Positions 19,588-30,684 of a stretch of DNA of 64,000 bases are shown one piece after another. How positions within the stretch are numbered: position 1 is the stretch's first letter; each line of letters begins with the position of its first letter. The position numbers were made by a program, and so were the translations under genes. The DNA is from Schistosoma mansoni (lineage: Eukaryota > Platyhelminthes > Trematoda > Strigeidida > Schistosomatidae), in the NCBI RefSeq assembly GCF_000237925.1, contig NC_031496.1:1899396-1963395 (forward strand). Reading direction: 5' to 3'. The notes beneath the pieces were generated by a model that saw nothing but the letters and a program-made list of their open reading frames with translations, did not search any database and was not told the DNA's origin.

Positions 19588-19722
19588 GTATAGTTAAGAT
19601 CATGGATTAATTGAAGCTAGACCACCATGGAAAACCTGGAAGCACTGGATGACCGTTTCGTCCTATTGTGGAACTCCTCAGCAGTGCACATCCATGATCC
19701 CGCCTCGCGGGATTCGAAACCA
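19588..19722 (-). mobile_element. SINE-B 3' half
   Basis: End plus hammerhead only; truncated in the head at CGGGATTCGAAACC. 19723-20054 holds no recognised feature. Confidence 0.8.
19642..19687 (-). ncRNA. Hammerhead motif of SINE-B, intact core
   Basis: Minus strand: GCACTG, CTGAGGA, GTTC/GGAC (one wobble), GAAA, triplet ATC, CAGTGC. Stem I is perfect over six pairs. Confidence 0.65.
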
Positions 19723-20054
19723 TCCAATTGTCCCTACTTGTATTCGAGTCCACTATAGAAGAACTCCATTAAAATTCAATAGAATGTCATTTATTGATTA
19801 TTTTCTTTTCTTATCAACACTAGATCCTAAATATCTTCAAATGACTATCCCCGAAAATCAATAAACCGACTGAACATTACCCTTCTATCATCGGAAATAT
19901 TCATTTTTCAGATCAGAAAAATTGATTAAATGTTTAACAGAACTTCTGATGACGTAATCACATGAATAATAATCAATATTAATTAAGAGTTATATATTAG
20001 ATAAACTATACTACTGAATTGGTCATAAGTAATAGTTAACAACAATCATTTGAA

Positions 20055-20672
20055 TCAAAAGGGGGTTTTTGTGGAGATTTAGTATTTGCATAATTGAAAG
20101 CATCAGGCAATTGAAGGTAGACCACCATGGAAAACCTGAAAGCACTGGACAAAGGCCGTTTCGTCCTATTGTGTGCCACCTCAACAGTGCACACCTACGA
20201 TCCCGCACTCGCGAGATCAGAACCTAGGACCTACTAGTCTCGCGCCAGAGCACTTAACCGATAGACCATTGAGCAAGCCAGCATCCAACAGTGTTAATGT
20301 CCAACTTCAACCAATCCACGAAATTGAGCAACCATTCACCAATGTCTTCACGGAGTTGATATCTCACAACAGACCTGGTCGAACTCCACTGGTTACTGCT
20401 TCTCACTAGAACACCAGGAAATGTCTCATGGAGCCAGTGACTAGTGAATATATGATCATTATCAGAAGGGCGTTTTGTGAATATTTAGTATTTGCATAGT
20501 TGAAAACATGAGTCAACTGAAGCTAGACCACCAAGAAAAACCTGGAAGCACTGGATGGGTGTTTCTTCCTATTGCGAGACTCTTCAGCGGTGCTGATCCA
20601 CGACCTCGCCTCATGAGATTCGAACACAGGACCTACCTAGCTTTAATTGACTCACGCTTTCAACTATAAAAA
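20055..20672 (-). mobile_element. SINE-B, two units in tandem
   Basis: Full-length minus copy at 20055-20458 (variant GGACAAAGGCCGTTTCG), followed by a second truncated minus copy (20459-20630) whose right end turns into a plus 3' terminus (CTAGCTTTAATTGACTCACG). Confidence 0.8.
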
Positions 20673-20854
20673 TTATAATATGGAATGAGTGGGGAATAAG
20701 AAATCAGTTAGAAGTAAAAAGAAAAGCATTTTCATTGATTTCACTAATGATCTAAATTTGTTAGACTAAATACATTAGAATTCCTATGGGAAAAGAAAGT
20801 TCGTAAAAACTAAACCGAGAATTTTTCTATATCATTAATGTAGTTAGTTAAGTT

Positions 20855-21345
20855 AGAATTTTCAATACAAATGTCACGACAGTTCTATTGTATGGGGCGG
20901 AGATGTGGAAAACTACAAAAGCCATCATCCGAAAGATACATGTGTTTATTAACAGTTGCCTACGCAAGATACGTCGGATCCGATGACCAGACACTATCAA
21001 CAACATCCTACTGTGGGAGACAGAAAACCAGATTTCAGCGGAGGAAGAAATCAAGAAAAAGCGTTGGAAATGGATAAGACACACATTGACGAATTCACCC
21101 AACTGCGTCACAACGCAAGCCCTCACATGGAATCCTGAAGGCCAAAGGAGAAGAAGAAGACCAAAGAACACATTACGTCGAGAAATGGAGACAGACATGA
21201 GAAGAATGAACAAGAACTGGATAGAACTAGAAAGGAAGGCCGAGGACAGAGTGGGTTGGAGAATGCTGGTGGCGGCCTATGTTCCATTGGGAGTAAGAAG
21301 CGTAAGTAAGCAAGTAACTTAAGAACGGTAAGTCGTATGATAATA
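20855..21345 (+). mobile_element. RTE LINE, 5'-truncated 3' end
   Basis: Frames read TVLLYGAEMW-like, [54 protein letters not shown]. Frameshifts are present. It ends in GTAAGTAAGCAAGTAA. Confidence 0.85.
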
Positions 21346-22799
21346 GTGTAACATGCGTAAGTAAGTTAGTTAAATCTTTAAGTTTCTCCACCGTCTATTA
21401 TACTTTTCAATCCTTGTGATGAATCGAAGTACTTTGGCACATGAATCCAACTTCTCTAATTCAAATGTAATGATCAGGTGTGTTATAAACCGGTAGGATA
21501 CTTGTTATAACGCCAGGGTTTCTTGTTATAACAGTCCTTTCACTTTTTACATGTATGTTGGACGTTAATTTACCTTAGACGAACATCTATACTAGATTCC
21601 CTTCCAGTATCTATTCTACAGGACTTCAACACAACTCATATCAAGGACACGAGATAAGCCTGACTGGAACGTCAATATTATTACCAAGCACCCAAAATCA
21701 GACACAATCCAACAACAAGGAACAGTCAATCCATCAATAATAATCAGGATAGGGGAATATATATAATACATATAACACCTGTCACACTATCTACATATGT
21801 CTGATTCAGCAGAACAACTAATCATTATCATTCTCGCTGACACATCAAAGTGCGTTTCTGAAAGGTGTTCAAAGGTTACAAAAGGCCTAGTCAGAGATAT
21901 CATGGTTGCTGGTAATGTGCAACGAAAAGAATTTACATTATTCAGATGTCGTCAGGATCGATGAAGACGTAAGAAACGGAAACGTGATGAAGTACTTCGG
22001 GCTGAGAGTTCTATAGTGTACCGAAAAATTTATAATGAACTAAGCTAATAATAATAATAATCCATCATCATCATCATCGTCATTGTGAAGCACGTGATGA
22101 TGTAAAGACTACGATGTACCGTGAAAGATATTCAGTTCAAGCTTCAATACGAATATCAGCATCAAGATGTAGGTATATCCAACTGAAGAGTTTGAATGAA
22201 GACAAAGCTCAGGTAGTGGATTCCTAAATTGAGTACAGAGCTGAAAAGCGATTGCAGAATAAATGAATGAATGTGTCGGTGAACGCCCCCCCCCCATGAA
22301 TCCTTGGCGAATTATATACAACTAAATCTGTAAGATTCAGAAAAATGAGTATACTCCAAGAAGAACTGATATATTTTCATTGAGAGGAAGGAGAATTTGA
22401 ACAAAATTAGAAAGATTCTGGTTTCGAATAGTAAAGTTAAGCTATTGAGATTTCTGTTAGAAATTTTCAAATTACATGACAATACTACTTACTACTTTGA
22501 TGTATTAGTAGTCAGTAAGTAATATTCTAGTATTGGTGAGACTATCATTTATGGACGCCATTTGAGAGACGACGAAATGACGTTGACGATGTCCACCAAT
22601 GTACTAGAACTAAATGAGGTTTATGAACTCGTATGAAGAACAAAGATCCTAATTTATCAATCGTGGTTGAAGTTAAGAATTGGACTTCAGCTAAAATGTA
22701 GAAACACTACTCGGTTAAATGGATGATCGAATGTCACGCCAAAATCTGAGACCTGTGATCTTAAATCTGATTGGTTCGTCCATAAATTAATTAGAATTT
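21346..22799. other. 1.45 kb mostly unrecognised
   Basis: 21481-21535 has three spaced copies of TGTTATAA. A TAA and TCA microsatellite lies at 22040-22083. A SINE-A relic (AAGATGTAGGTATATCCAAC) is near 22163. No gene seen. Confidence 0.4.
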
Positions 22800-22955
22800 G
22801 TTCAAATGATTGAAAGCATGAGTCAATTGAAGCTAGACCACCATCGAAAACCTGGAAGCACTGGATGGTCGTTTCGTCTTATCGCGAGACTGGTAGGTTT
22901 TGTGTTCGAATCTCGAGAGGCGAGGTCGTAGATGCGCACTACTGAGGAGTCCTTG
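22800..22955. mobile_element. SINE-B fold-back, truncated
   Basis: Minus-oriented end (GAGTCAATTGAAGCTAGACC, 22821-22840) joined at about 22885 to a plus-oriented head (CGCGAGACTGGTAGG) that stops in the hammerhead at CTGAGGAGTCC. Confidence 0.75.
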
Positions 22956-23329
22956 TATTCTATCAAACTGTCAAAGTATTTAGTAAATGAATCATTATAT
23001 TCAGAACTTGTTGATTTAATACAACATTTTGTGGATTTCGGAAAATCGTCATCTAATGACTAATCAGTAATAAACCAGTAGTAAACTGTCGGTTCTTCAA
23101 AACACTGAGTTTGAAACAACTATCTTGGGTTCTTTCCAGTAAAGGTTATATCGATCAATAATGAGACTAAAGCTCAAAAAGATTCGTGCTTAAGTCACTG
23201 ATAGTGACTATAAGTGACTGGTGTACAGATGCCTCCTACTGAGAATGTCAATTCCGTATGATGTGTAACCACTTCTAAGCATCAAAATAAAATGTTTACT
23301 AACACAATTGATTGATCACTGGGTCGGTC

Positions 23330-23500
23330 GCGACCCGAATAGCTCAGTGGTAACGTCTCTGACTGTAACGTTGCGTGACACTGGATCGAATGCATCAAGG
23401 AGCATCAATTCCCTCATGATTACAGGTACACCAGGCTGATGAGTGTCAAGTAGCATGAGACCCAGGTCCGTGGTCATATTGACCACCATCTTATCTCAAA
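23330..23500 (+). mobile_element. Element E: tRNA-like head plus degenerate hammerhead (third family)
   Basis: ATAGCTCAGTGGTAACG (A-box-like) and ACTGGATCGAATGC (B-box-like) are followed by ACACCAGGCTGATGAG and GTGTCAAGTAGCAT, then GAGAC where a hammerhead needs GAAAC, then CCAGGTCC. The layout mirrors SINE-A and SINE-B, but the sequence is different from both. Confidence 0.6.
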
Positions 23501-23635
23501 ATGTTTACTATACATGATCCATGTAACTTCTTTAATTTCAGATTATCCAAAAGTATATTTAAGCATTTGGCTATTCATAACGGATAATATACCATATATT
23601 TACATATATTAATTGGTCTATATTAGATTACGTAA

Positions 23636-23796
23636 ATTCAATAGCCGAGTGGATAATGCAATTGCATTTGAAGCGAAAGGTACTGGATTCGAGTCCCAGA
23701 TTGAACATCAACTTCGAGATGCAGATAAATCCACCTGATGAGTCCTAAATAGGACGAAACGCGCATCAAACTGGATTCCACTGTTAGCCACTATGC
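23636..23796 (+). mobile_element. SINE-A, head plus hammerhead
   Basis: AGCCGAGTGGATAATGC, GGATTCGAGTCCC, then a hammerhead and CCACTGTTAGCCACTATGC. The leader is missing. Confidence 0.85.
23729..23776 (+). ncRNA. Hammerhead motif of SINE-A, intact core
   Basis: ATCCAC, CTGATGA, GTCC/GGAC around TAAATA, GAAA, CGCGC, triplet ATC, AAA, CTGGAT. The CTGATGA core is the textbook form. Confidence 0.65.
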
Positions 23797-23937
23797 TTAC
23801 GATTACGTAAATTTTTTAATAGTACTACGAACTATAAATTATAGTGAAACCTAACTTTCTAAACACCATATTACTACTCACATGTAATAAGTAACAAGAA
23901 TAAAATAGCATAAATTATTATTTCAATATTAATCTAT

Positions 23938-24165
23938 TTAAGAGTTGAACCCATGAGTCAATTAAAGCTAGATCAACCATAGAAAACCGTCCGTTTCGGC
24001 GTAGTATAGGACTCCCCGACAGTAAATATCTACAATCTTACACGCTGGATCTGAACCCAGGACCTACTGATCTTGCACTCGAACGCCTTACCTGTAGACC
24101 ACTGAACCGTCCGTTATCCAACGATGCTCATGTCTAACTTCAACTAATCGACGAATCTATGTTAA
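23938..24165 (-). mobile_element. SINE-B2
   Basis: GAGTCAATTAAAGCTAGATC, CGTTTCGGCGTAGTATAGGA and GATCTGAACCCAGGACC. The hammerhead is decayed. Confidence 0.7.
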
Positions 24166-24207
24166 AAGTGATCCAATCATTACCATGATTATTATTTCAT
24201 TACATAC

Positions 24208-24210
<3 letters not shown>

Positions 24211-24239
<29 letters not shown>

Positions 24240-24439
24240 NNNNNNNNNNNNNNNNNNNNNNNNNNNNNNNNNNNNNNNNNNNNNNNNNNNNNNNNNNNNN
24301 NNNNNNNNNNNNNNNNNNNNNNNNNNNNNNNNNNNNNNNNNNNNNNNNNNNNNNNNNNNNNNNNNNNNNNNNNNNNNNNNNNNNNNNNNNNNNNNNNNNN
24401 NNNNNNNNNNNNNNNNNNNNNNNNNNNNNNNNNNNNNNN
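24211..24439. other. TA microsatellite running into a 200-N gap
   Basis: TA repeats at 24211-24239, then N from 24240 to 24439. The repeat is the likely cause of the gap. Confidence 0.9.
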
Positions 24440-24544
24440 GAAAGAAGCTTGGATACATATGACTATTATTATTATTATTATTATTATGATTGATATCTGG
24501 CGGGCTGTTTGATCATCTAGGCTACCTGTTCCTGTCATGTGAAT

Positions 24545-25062
24545 ATTGTATTGTTTAGTTTGAATTTTTCCATTTCATGTTTTAGGACTACAGCTAGTCA
24601 GTCTCTTATTGGCATATGTGCATGCTATGCGTATTGTCTCGATATAGACTAAATTCACAAGCATTGTAAGCATAGATGGATAATGGCTAGCAGTGGATTC
24701 CAGGATAAAGCGTGTTTCGTCCTATTTGGGACTCGTCGGCTGAATGTACCTTCATCTCAGAGTTGATGTACTCTCTGCGACTCGAACTCAATACCTTTCG
24801 CTTCGAACGCCATCGCGTTATCCACTTAGCTACTGAGTCCTAATAGGCACTTGCTTGTGCAATAGGGTGAAGTTTAAATTCATTTAGTATTGTTTGTTTC
24901 AATCATTCCCATTGATGAAGCAAAAGGTACTGGGTTCTAGAGTGGTCCTAGAGTGAACATCAACTCTGAGATGCAGTTACAACCAGCTGACGACTCCCAA
25001 ATAGGACGAAACGCGCTTTGTACTGGATTCCACTGCTAGCCACTATCCATCTTCGCCTACAA
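24545..25062. mobile_element. SINE-A inverted pair
   Basis: Minus-oriented leader, hammerhead (core CCGACGA, inactive) and head at 24545-24920, then a plus-oriented head and hammerhead (24921-25062; triplet GTA). Both sides carry copies of GGCTACCTGTTCCT with CTGTTTGATCA (24505-24533 and 25091-25118), a short direct duplication around the pair. Confidence 0.8.
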
Positions 25063-25269
25063 CTATTATTATTATTATTATTTGGCGGCCTGTTTGATCA
25101 CCTCGGCTACCTGTTCCTACCATATGAATACTGTACCAAGTTATATATTTTCTTGTTTGTTTTAACAGATCATTATGTCAATTAATTGCATAACCTATTC
25201 AGGTGCGTATGTGAAAGGTTGCACTGTACAAGTTACAAAAGATCCGAATCAAAGATATTGTGGTTGCTA

Positions 25270-25670
25270 GCAATATGCAGTAGGTCTCAATATAAACCAA
25301 GGGAAAAGCTAGACTCTCCGATACAATACAACATGCACTAATCGAATTACACTTGAAGGAGAAGCTTTGGAGAATGTAGAAACCTTTACATATCTGGGCA
25401 GCATCATTGATGAACACGGTGGATCAGATGCAGATGTGAGGGCGAGGATCGGCAAAGCAAGAGTAGCATATTTACAATTGAAGAACATTTGGAACTCAAA
25501 ACAATTATCAACCAAAACCAAGATCAGAATTTTTAATACAAATGTCAAAACAGTTCTACTTTATGAGGCGGAGACATAGAGAACAACGAAAGCCATCATC
25601 CAGAAGATGCAAGTGTTTATTAACAATTGTCTACGCAAGATACTTCGGATCCGATGGCCAGACACTATCA
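25270..25670 (+). mobile_element. RTE LINE fragment, middle-to-C-terminal region
   Basis: Reads [52 protein letters not shown], then KAIIQKMQVFINNCLRKILR and stops. It is cut at ATGGCCAGACACTATCA where the next element begins. Confidence 0.85.
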
Positions 25671-25965
25671 TTACTTAATAACGTCTGTTACCCCTCATGA
25701 AGGAAAATAGGTCTCTCACTAGCACTCTCCATCCAACTCTGTCCATGCGAATCCTATCAAGTTGCTTCCAGAGCAAATAGAGTGAAATTTCTTTTCAATT
25801 AATTTTTCATCACGGATGATTATACATATTTTCTGGTTGGCGTCTTTTTAGTAAGGTTATTTTCTAGAGGATAATGTTGTTTACCCTATGCCCGACCCTC
25901 CTCCTTTACCCGAGCTTGGGAACAACAGTAACCCAAGAAGAGCTACGGGCGGATGTTTCATGCTT
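25671..25965 (-). mobile_element. RTE LINE, short internally deleted copy
   Basis: The minus strand begins with a 5' region (CGGGTAAAGGAGGAGGGTCG) and jumps to the last 100 bp of the family (GACAGAGTTGGATGGAGAG ... GGGGTAACAGACG). Tail is at the left, near 25671. It truncates the RTE copy on its left. Confidence 0.65.
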
Positions 25966-25977
25966 GTCAAAATTTAA

Positions 25978-26240
25978 ATTTTATTCATTTAGTATGGTTT
26001 GTTCGAATCTTCCCATTGATGTTTAGGACTGCAACTGGTCAGTCTCTAATTGACATATGTTCATACTCAGTGGTCGAGTGGATAACGCGTTGGCGTTTGA
26101 AGCGAAAGGTACTGGGTTCGAGTTCCTCCCAGAGTGGACATCAACTTTGAGATTTAGGTACATTCAGCTAGTGACTAGTCCGAAATAGGACCGAATGCGC
26201 TTTGTTCTGGATTCCACTGTTAGCCACCTTTGCTTAAATT
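25978..26240 (+). mobile_element. SINE-A, hybrid of inverted leader and plus head
   Basis: A minus-oriented leader (25978-26075) is joined to a plus-oriented head (GTGGTCGAGTGGATAACGCG) and hammerhead of the CTAGTGACTAG subtype. Decayed. Confidence 0.8.
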
Positions 26241-26344
26241 TTATTGTTGTGATTTAGTTTTCATACACATAAATTCACATGATATTTGACGACATTAACT
26301 AATAATGCCTAGTGATAAGTATTCTAAATAAATTTATTATCAGT

Positions 26345-26621
26345 GTAGCCAACGAGAATACAGGTGGGGATAACCAAATGTATCCCAACACAATATTACA
26401 GACTATCTTGGTAAAATCTGGGAACCATACAGTAATACTTCATCTGCAAATTATCCATCAATTGTCTCAGACTTTGTTGTTCCTTCGTTTCCACACAACT
26501 CGCTATCTGTTCTCGTTCTCTTCTCTTTGAATTTTCTCAACCTTTTACCTTCAGAACTTCCACTTTTGATTGATCACACTAACTACTACTTATATATGTC
26601 AATATCAGTAGCACACACAAC
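26345..26621 (+). repeat. Repeat C, near full length
   Basis: Starts TGTAGCCAACGAGAATACAG, ends GTAGCACACACAACA, about 277 bp. No clear target-site duplication. 26622-27097 holds nothing I can name. Confidence 0.75.
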
Positions 26622-27097
26622 ATTAGGATAAAGGGTTTGTATAAATTTTTTCAGGTTTAATATTGGTTACATCATTGATTGACTTTGACTGTGGATCAAT
26701 TAAAAAATAGGCTTCATTAGATAATGAGACTCTTGAGCTGTACAGATCTATGGATTGAGCTCAAAGAAACTTGGAATAATCATGAATACCTCCAGGTTTT
26801 ATCACCTTAGGAACTTCTGTAGATTCGAAATCTCAACTTTTGTTTCTTCATTAAATAGCATTAGCATCACCAGTTGTTATTCTTGACACCTAAATGACGC
26901 CTAAAATTGATGAATGCTTCACGGTACAGTAATAAATAAACTATGGTTACCAAAGGAATCTAGAACACATGATTCATGCTATTTGAAATAGGTTACCGAA
27001 CGATGATAAATATCATACCTGTTGAATATATTGATAGTTATCAGTAGTCACTAAGGTGATGCAAAACGTGTAAGGTGTTTTTAGTGAAAGATACTCA

Positions 27098-28310
27098 GTT
27101 CAACGTCAAGACAGTCCTACTGTACGGAGCTAAAACATGGAGAACTACTACATCCACCGTCAAGAAGGTACAAGTATTTATAAACAGTTGTCTGCGCAAA
27201 ATACTCAACATCCATTGGTCGGATACTATCAGCAACAGCGTTTTATGGGAAAGAACAAACAAGATTCCAGATGAAGAGGAAATTAGGAAAAGACGTTGGA
27301 AGTGGATAGGACATATATTAAGGAAACAACTAATGTTCATTACAAGGCAATCCCTAACTTGGAATCCCGAAGGGAAGCGGAAAAGAGGAAGGCCAAAGAA
27401 CACATTATGCCGGGAAATAGAAGCAGATATGAAAAGGATGAATAACAACTGGAAAGAACTGGAAAGGAAGGCTCAGGACAGAGTTGGATGGAAAATGCTG
27501 GTCGGCGACCTATGCTCCTCGACGAGGGGTCAGTCATTCAGTTAGTCACAACGTAGAACTTCGTACGTACGTACATCAGTTCGAGTTGCCATATCACATT
27601 GGCACAGAGATGTGGTATGACCTTTGTTGTCCCGACCGTTGCCGCTACCTTGACGTGGTGGTCGAGCTTGTCTATCGTGATGAACCAATCGAGCTATACT
27701 GTCTGGAACAATCGTTCCTCAAGGTCCTACCATGCCAGACAGGTCGGTTAAAGAGTGATAAGACTAAAAGCAGCAAACCCAAGGTCCGAAGGCGAAGTCG
27801 TACTGCCAATCGTACAGAGGTGATGGCACTAAGGTGTTTCCTTCAGACAACCAGCATAACAGCGATGCTTCCTTCCTACAATGAGGGGTGGGGTTAGAAA
27901 AGGTCAACTCTATAAATGCACACCTCACCCTATCCCACGGATTTCCGTCTCCGATGGTAAGATTCTTTGAAGAACGGAGCTAACACGTCGAAAATCCCCC
28001 ACCATTAAAAGCTGTGCATGACCGGCCTCAGGCAGTTGTCTCTTGAGCACTGCGGTCACGCTCCCAGATCGTTAAGACCAACACTAAACCAACTTCCTTT
28101 TCAGGTCCCTCAAGAAATACCCTTCCATGGTGTGGGCAGACGGGAAGTGATATTAGCCCTCATACCCGTAACTGCACACGAGACCAAGTTGGTCACATTC
28201 AAATCCTTCCTACACCTAATAACTCTCTTATCTTCACGACTAACCCTTCCCACGTCCTTTTATCACCTCGACGAGGGGTAACAGGTGTAAGTAAGTAAGT
28301 AAGTAAGTGC
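27098..28310 (+). mobile_element. RTE LINE C-terminal region, split by a P2 insertion
   Basis: The most coherent RTE reading frame here: [35 protein letters not shown]-like, [50 protein letters not shown]. It is interrupted after GACGAGGGGT (27530) and resumes at 28280 with AACAGGTGTAAGTAAG and the GTAA tail to about 28308. Confidence 0.9.
27531..28265 (-). mobile_element. P2 retroelement inserted in RTE with 14-bp target-site duplication
   Basis: CCTCGACGAGGGGT occurs at 27517-27530 and 28266-28279. The left end carries CAGT-type repeats then CACAACGTAGAACTTCG, shared with 61396-61478 and 63826 onward and related to LINE-P. A 137-residue plus frame across 27484-27897 starts in the RTE and crosses the junction, so it is not a gene. 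No catalytic domain seen; 735 bp. Confidence 0.85.
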
Positions 28311-28649
28311 GGTTTTGATCAGAAACATGACAAGAAAAAGTGATAAGGTACAATTTAATACAAACTATCAAGTTATTTCAAATTGTTCTTCTGTAAAGTT
28401 CCTTTAAATAAAGAGAAACCGGAAAAACTATTTCTAAGGTGAAACTTTCCCTCAACTAAACTACATAGGTTATTTATTTATCCATATAATTAAGATACTA
28501 CTGAAATTGAGCTACACCTTTTTTATCTTGAAGAAAGGAAGAAAGATAAATTACCATGAATAATTCATATTCAATTTATGGTCATTAGGCAATAAGTTCA
28601 TATGAGTTATTAATTTTCTTCTATTATCATAAACTGACAATTTAGTGAA

Positions 28650-29068
28650 TATCGAATTCACTTGAATCTTCCCATTGATATCTAAGACTGAAATTGATCA
28701 GTCTCTCGTATTGGCAGATGTGTATTCTGTATCGATTATCTGGATATTGTCTCAAGTCACAAGCATTATAAACAAAGATGTATGCTGACTAATAACGGAA
28801 TGCAGGATAGAGCGCGTTTCGTCCTACTTGTAACTCATCAGTTGGATGTACTTGCATTCTAGAGTTAATGTTCAACTCATGATTCGAACTTAGCTATCTG
28901 CATAGGGGTTAAGAGGACTCAGTAGCTAAGTAGATAACAAGATCGAGCTGGAAGCAAACGATACTGTGTTCGAGTGCTGGAGTGGACGTCAACCTTGCAA
29001 TTCAGGTACGTCCAACTAAAGTCCCAAATAGGACGAAACGCGCGTCCTGGATTCCACTGCTAACTCAG
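28650..29068. mobile_element. SINE-A inverted pair, decayed
   Basis: Minus-oriented unit (28650-28915) and plus-oriented unit (28916-29068) with GAAACGCGCGTCCTGGATT but a deleted core. 28311-28649 is AT-rich with no feature. Confidence 0.75.
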
Positions 29069-29246
29069 AGAATATATTTTTTAAAAGAGGAGTGAATGAA
29101 CAGTTGAACATAAACAAATCAACATACACACACATACACACAAAAACACGTTACAATTGGCGGAAACAATGTTTGAAAGTTATTCCATTACTATTGTCAT
29201 CTATCTTTTGACAATTTGACAATCAGTATAGTACATCTCCAATATT

Positions 29247-29330
29247 CAGGATGGTAACTGATCAGTCTCTGTTAGCATATATATCTATCATGTGTAGATT
29301 ACATCAATATAGTCGCTTTCACAAATTATA
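29247..29330 (-). mobile_element. SINE-A leader relic
   Basis: GTAACTGATCAGTCTCTGTT and ATCAATATAGTCG are diverged leader sequence. A 93-residue plus frame overlaps it and is not convincing. Confidence 0.45.
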
Positions 29331-29544
29331 TGAAATACATAGACTATGGACAAATGTGCAGATTTTGGATAGAGGCGATTCCGAAAACACCAGAGAATTT
29401 TTAGAAGCTTCGCACTCAGGTCCATCAGCAATAAACAAGCACATTGGAATCAATCCAATTTATCAGCCAATCAGTAAAATTATACAGAAACATAGGAACA
29501 AAAATCAAACCAGTGGGAGAAATAAACAATAACAGATCACAAGG

Positions 29545-29797
29545 GGTTTTGTGGATATTACAGTATTTTCATAGTTGAAATCATGAGTCAATTGAAGTTA
29601 GACCACCGCCGGCTCAGTGGTCTATCGGTTAAGTGCTCTGGCTCGAGACTGGTAGGCCCTGGGTTCGAATCTCGCGACTGTGGGATTGTGGATGCGCACT
29701 GCTGATAAGTCCTATAATAGGACAAAACGGCCGTCCACTGCTTCCAGGTTTTCCCTGGTGGTCTAGCTTCATTTGACTCATGACTTCAACTATGACA
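29545..29797 (+). mobile_element. SINE-B fold-back copy
   Basis: Minus-oriented end (29545-29605), then a well-kept plus head (CAGTGGTCTATCGGTTAAG, GGGTTCGAATCTCG) and a hammerhead with one core change (CTGATAA), then the full 3' end. Confidence 0.8.
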
Positions 29798-29854
29798 GAT
29801 TTAAGGTCAATAAGAACCAATCAACATCGAGGTGCACAGGACAAGCTGTGTATC

Positions 29855-29985
29855 ACATGTGGAGAAATTCAAACACTTCACTTCTACCCAAAGTTTCTCC
29901 TGATGATATCGTTCAGAAGAACGATAAGAACTTCACGACCAAACCATCCAGCTCAGAGAACAAAACTTTATCAAAATAGATAGAC
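29855..29985. repeat. Low-copy repeat F, copy 1
   Basis: CTCCTGATGATATCGTTCAG and CCATCCAGCTCAGAGAACAA resemble 42690-42776. Identity of the parent element unknown. Confidence 0.45.
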
Positions 29986-30261
29986 TTTGGCTGGTAACAC
30001 AATCTAGGACCAGAATATTGTCCAGTTTAGGATTCTTTTGCTAGATTTACTTGTACTCCATCTTTAATATTCATATTGGAACATGAACCAAATCTCATGG
30101 CTATTTAAACTCAATGGTTTATGGAATAACATATTAACGCTTAATGCTTAAGGTACTAGATTTAAGTGTAAGTGTAAAAAATAGCAAAGTCTCTTAGATT
30201 CCACTTCTAGTCATATACCTTTTTACTTTTACTTATCAGGTAATTTCAATTTTGAATGAGT

Positions 30262-30462
30262 TGGATCCCAATTGAAGAGGAAATTAAGAAACGACGTTGG
30301 AAGTAGATAAGACATAGACTACAGAAATCATCAAACTACATCATTAGGCAAGCACTAACTTAAAGTTCTGAAGGGAAATGAATATTGAGAGAGACCGAAG
30401 AACACAATACATAGGGAATTGTAGGCAAAAATGGGAATGAATAGAAACTCGAAAGGAATGAT
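30262..30462 (+). mobile_element. RTE LINE fragment, decayed
   Basis: CAATTGAAGAGGAAATTAAG, ACGACGTTGGAAGTAG and CCGAAGAACACAATAC follow the RTE C-terminal order. It is cut by repeat C at about 30463. Confidence 0.75.
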
Positions 30463-30615
30463 TTGTGTGGAAATGAAGGAACAACGAAGTCTGAGATGAT
30501 TGATAAATATTCTGCAAATAAAGTACTTACTGAATAATTCTCAGATTTTACTAAGATGTTCTGTAATTTTGTATTCAAATACCATCGGTTGTCTTCACCT
30601 GTGTTCTTGTCCACT
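30463..30615 (-). repeat. Repeat C, truncated
   Basis: TGTGGAAATGAAGGAACAAC through GTGTTCTTGTCCACTACA. The CCACTACA end matches the family terminus. Confidence 0.7.
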
Positions 30616-30684
30616 ACAGTAGAAGTAAAGGATTATTGATTATTTCATGATCATTCTTTACTATAAATTATGTCAATCAACTTC

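Noticed and set aside
21481-21850. Possible LTR with three TGTTATAA motifs
   Set aside because: No second copy, no matching terminus and no internal region seen; left as unrecognised sequence.
27484-27897. 137-residue plus-strand frame
   Set aside because: It crosses the RTE/P2 junction and its two target-site duplication borders, so it cannot be an ancestral gene.
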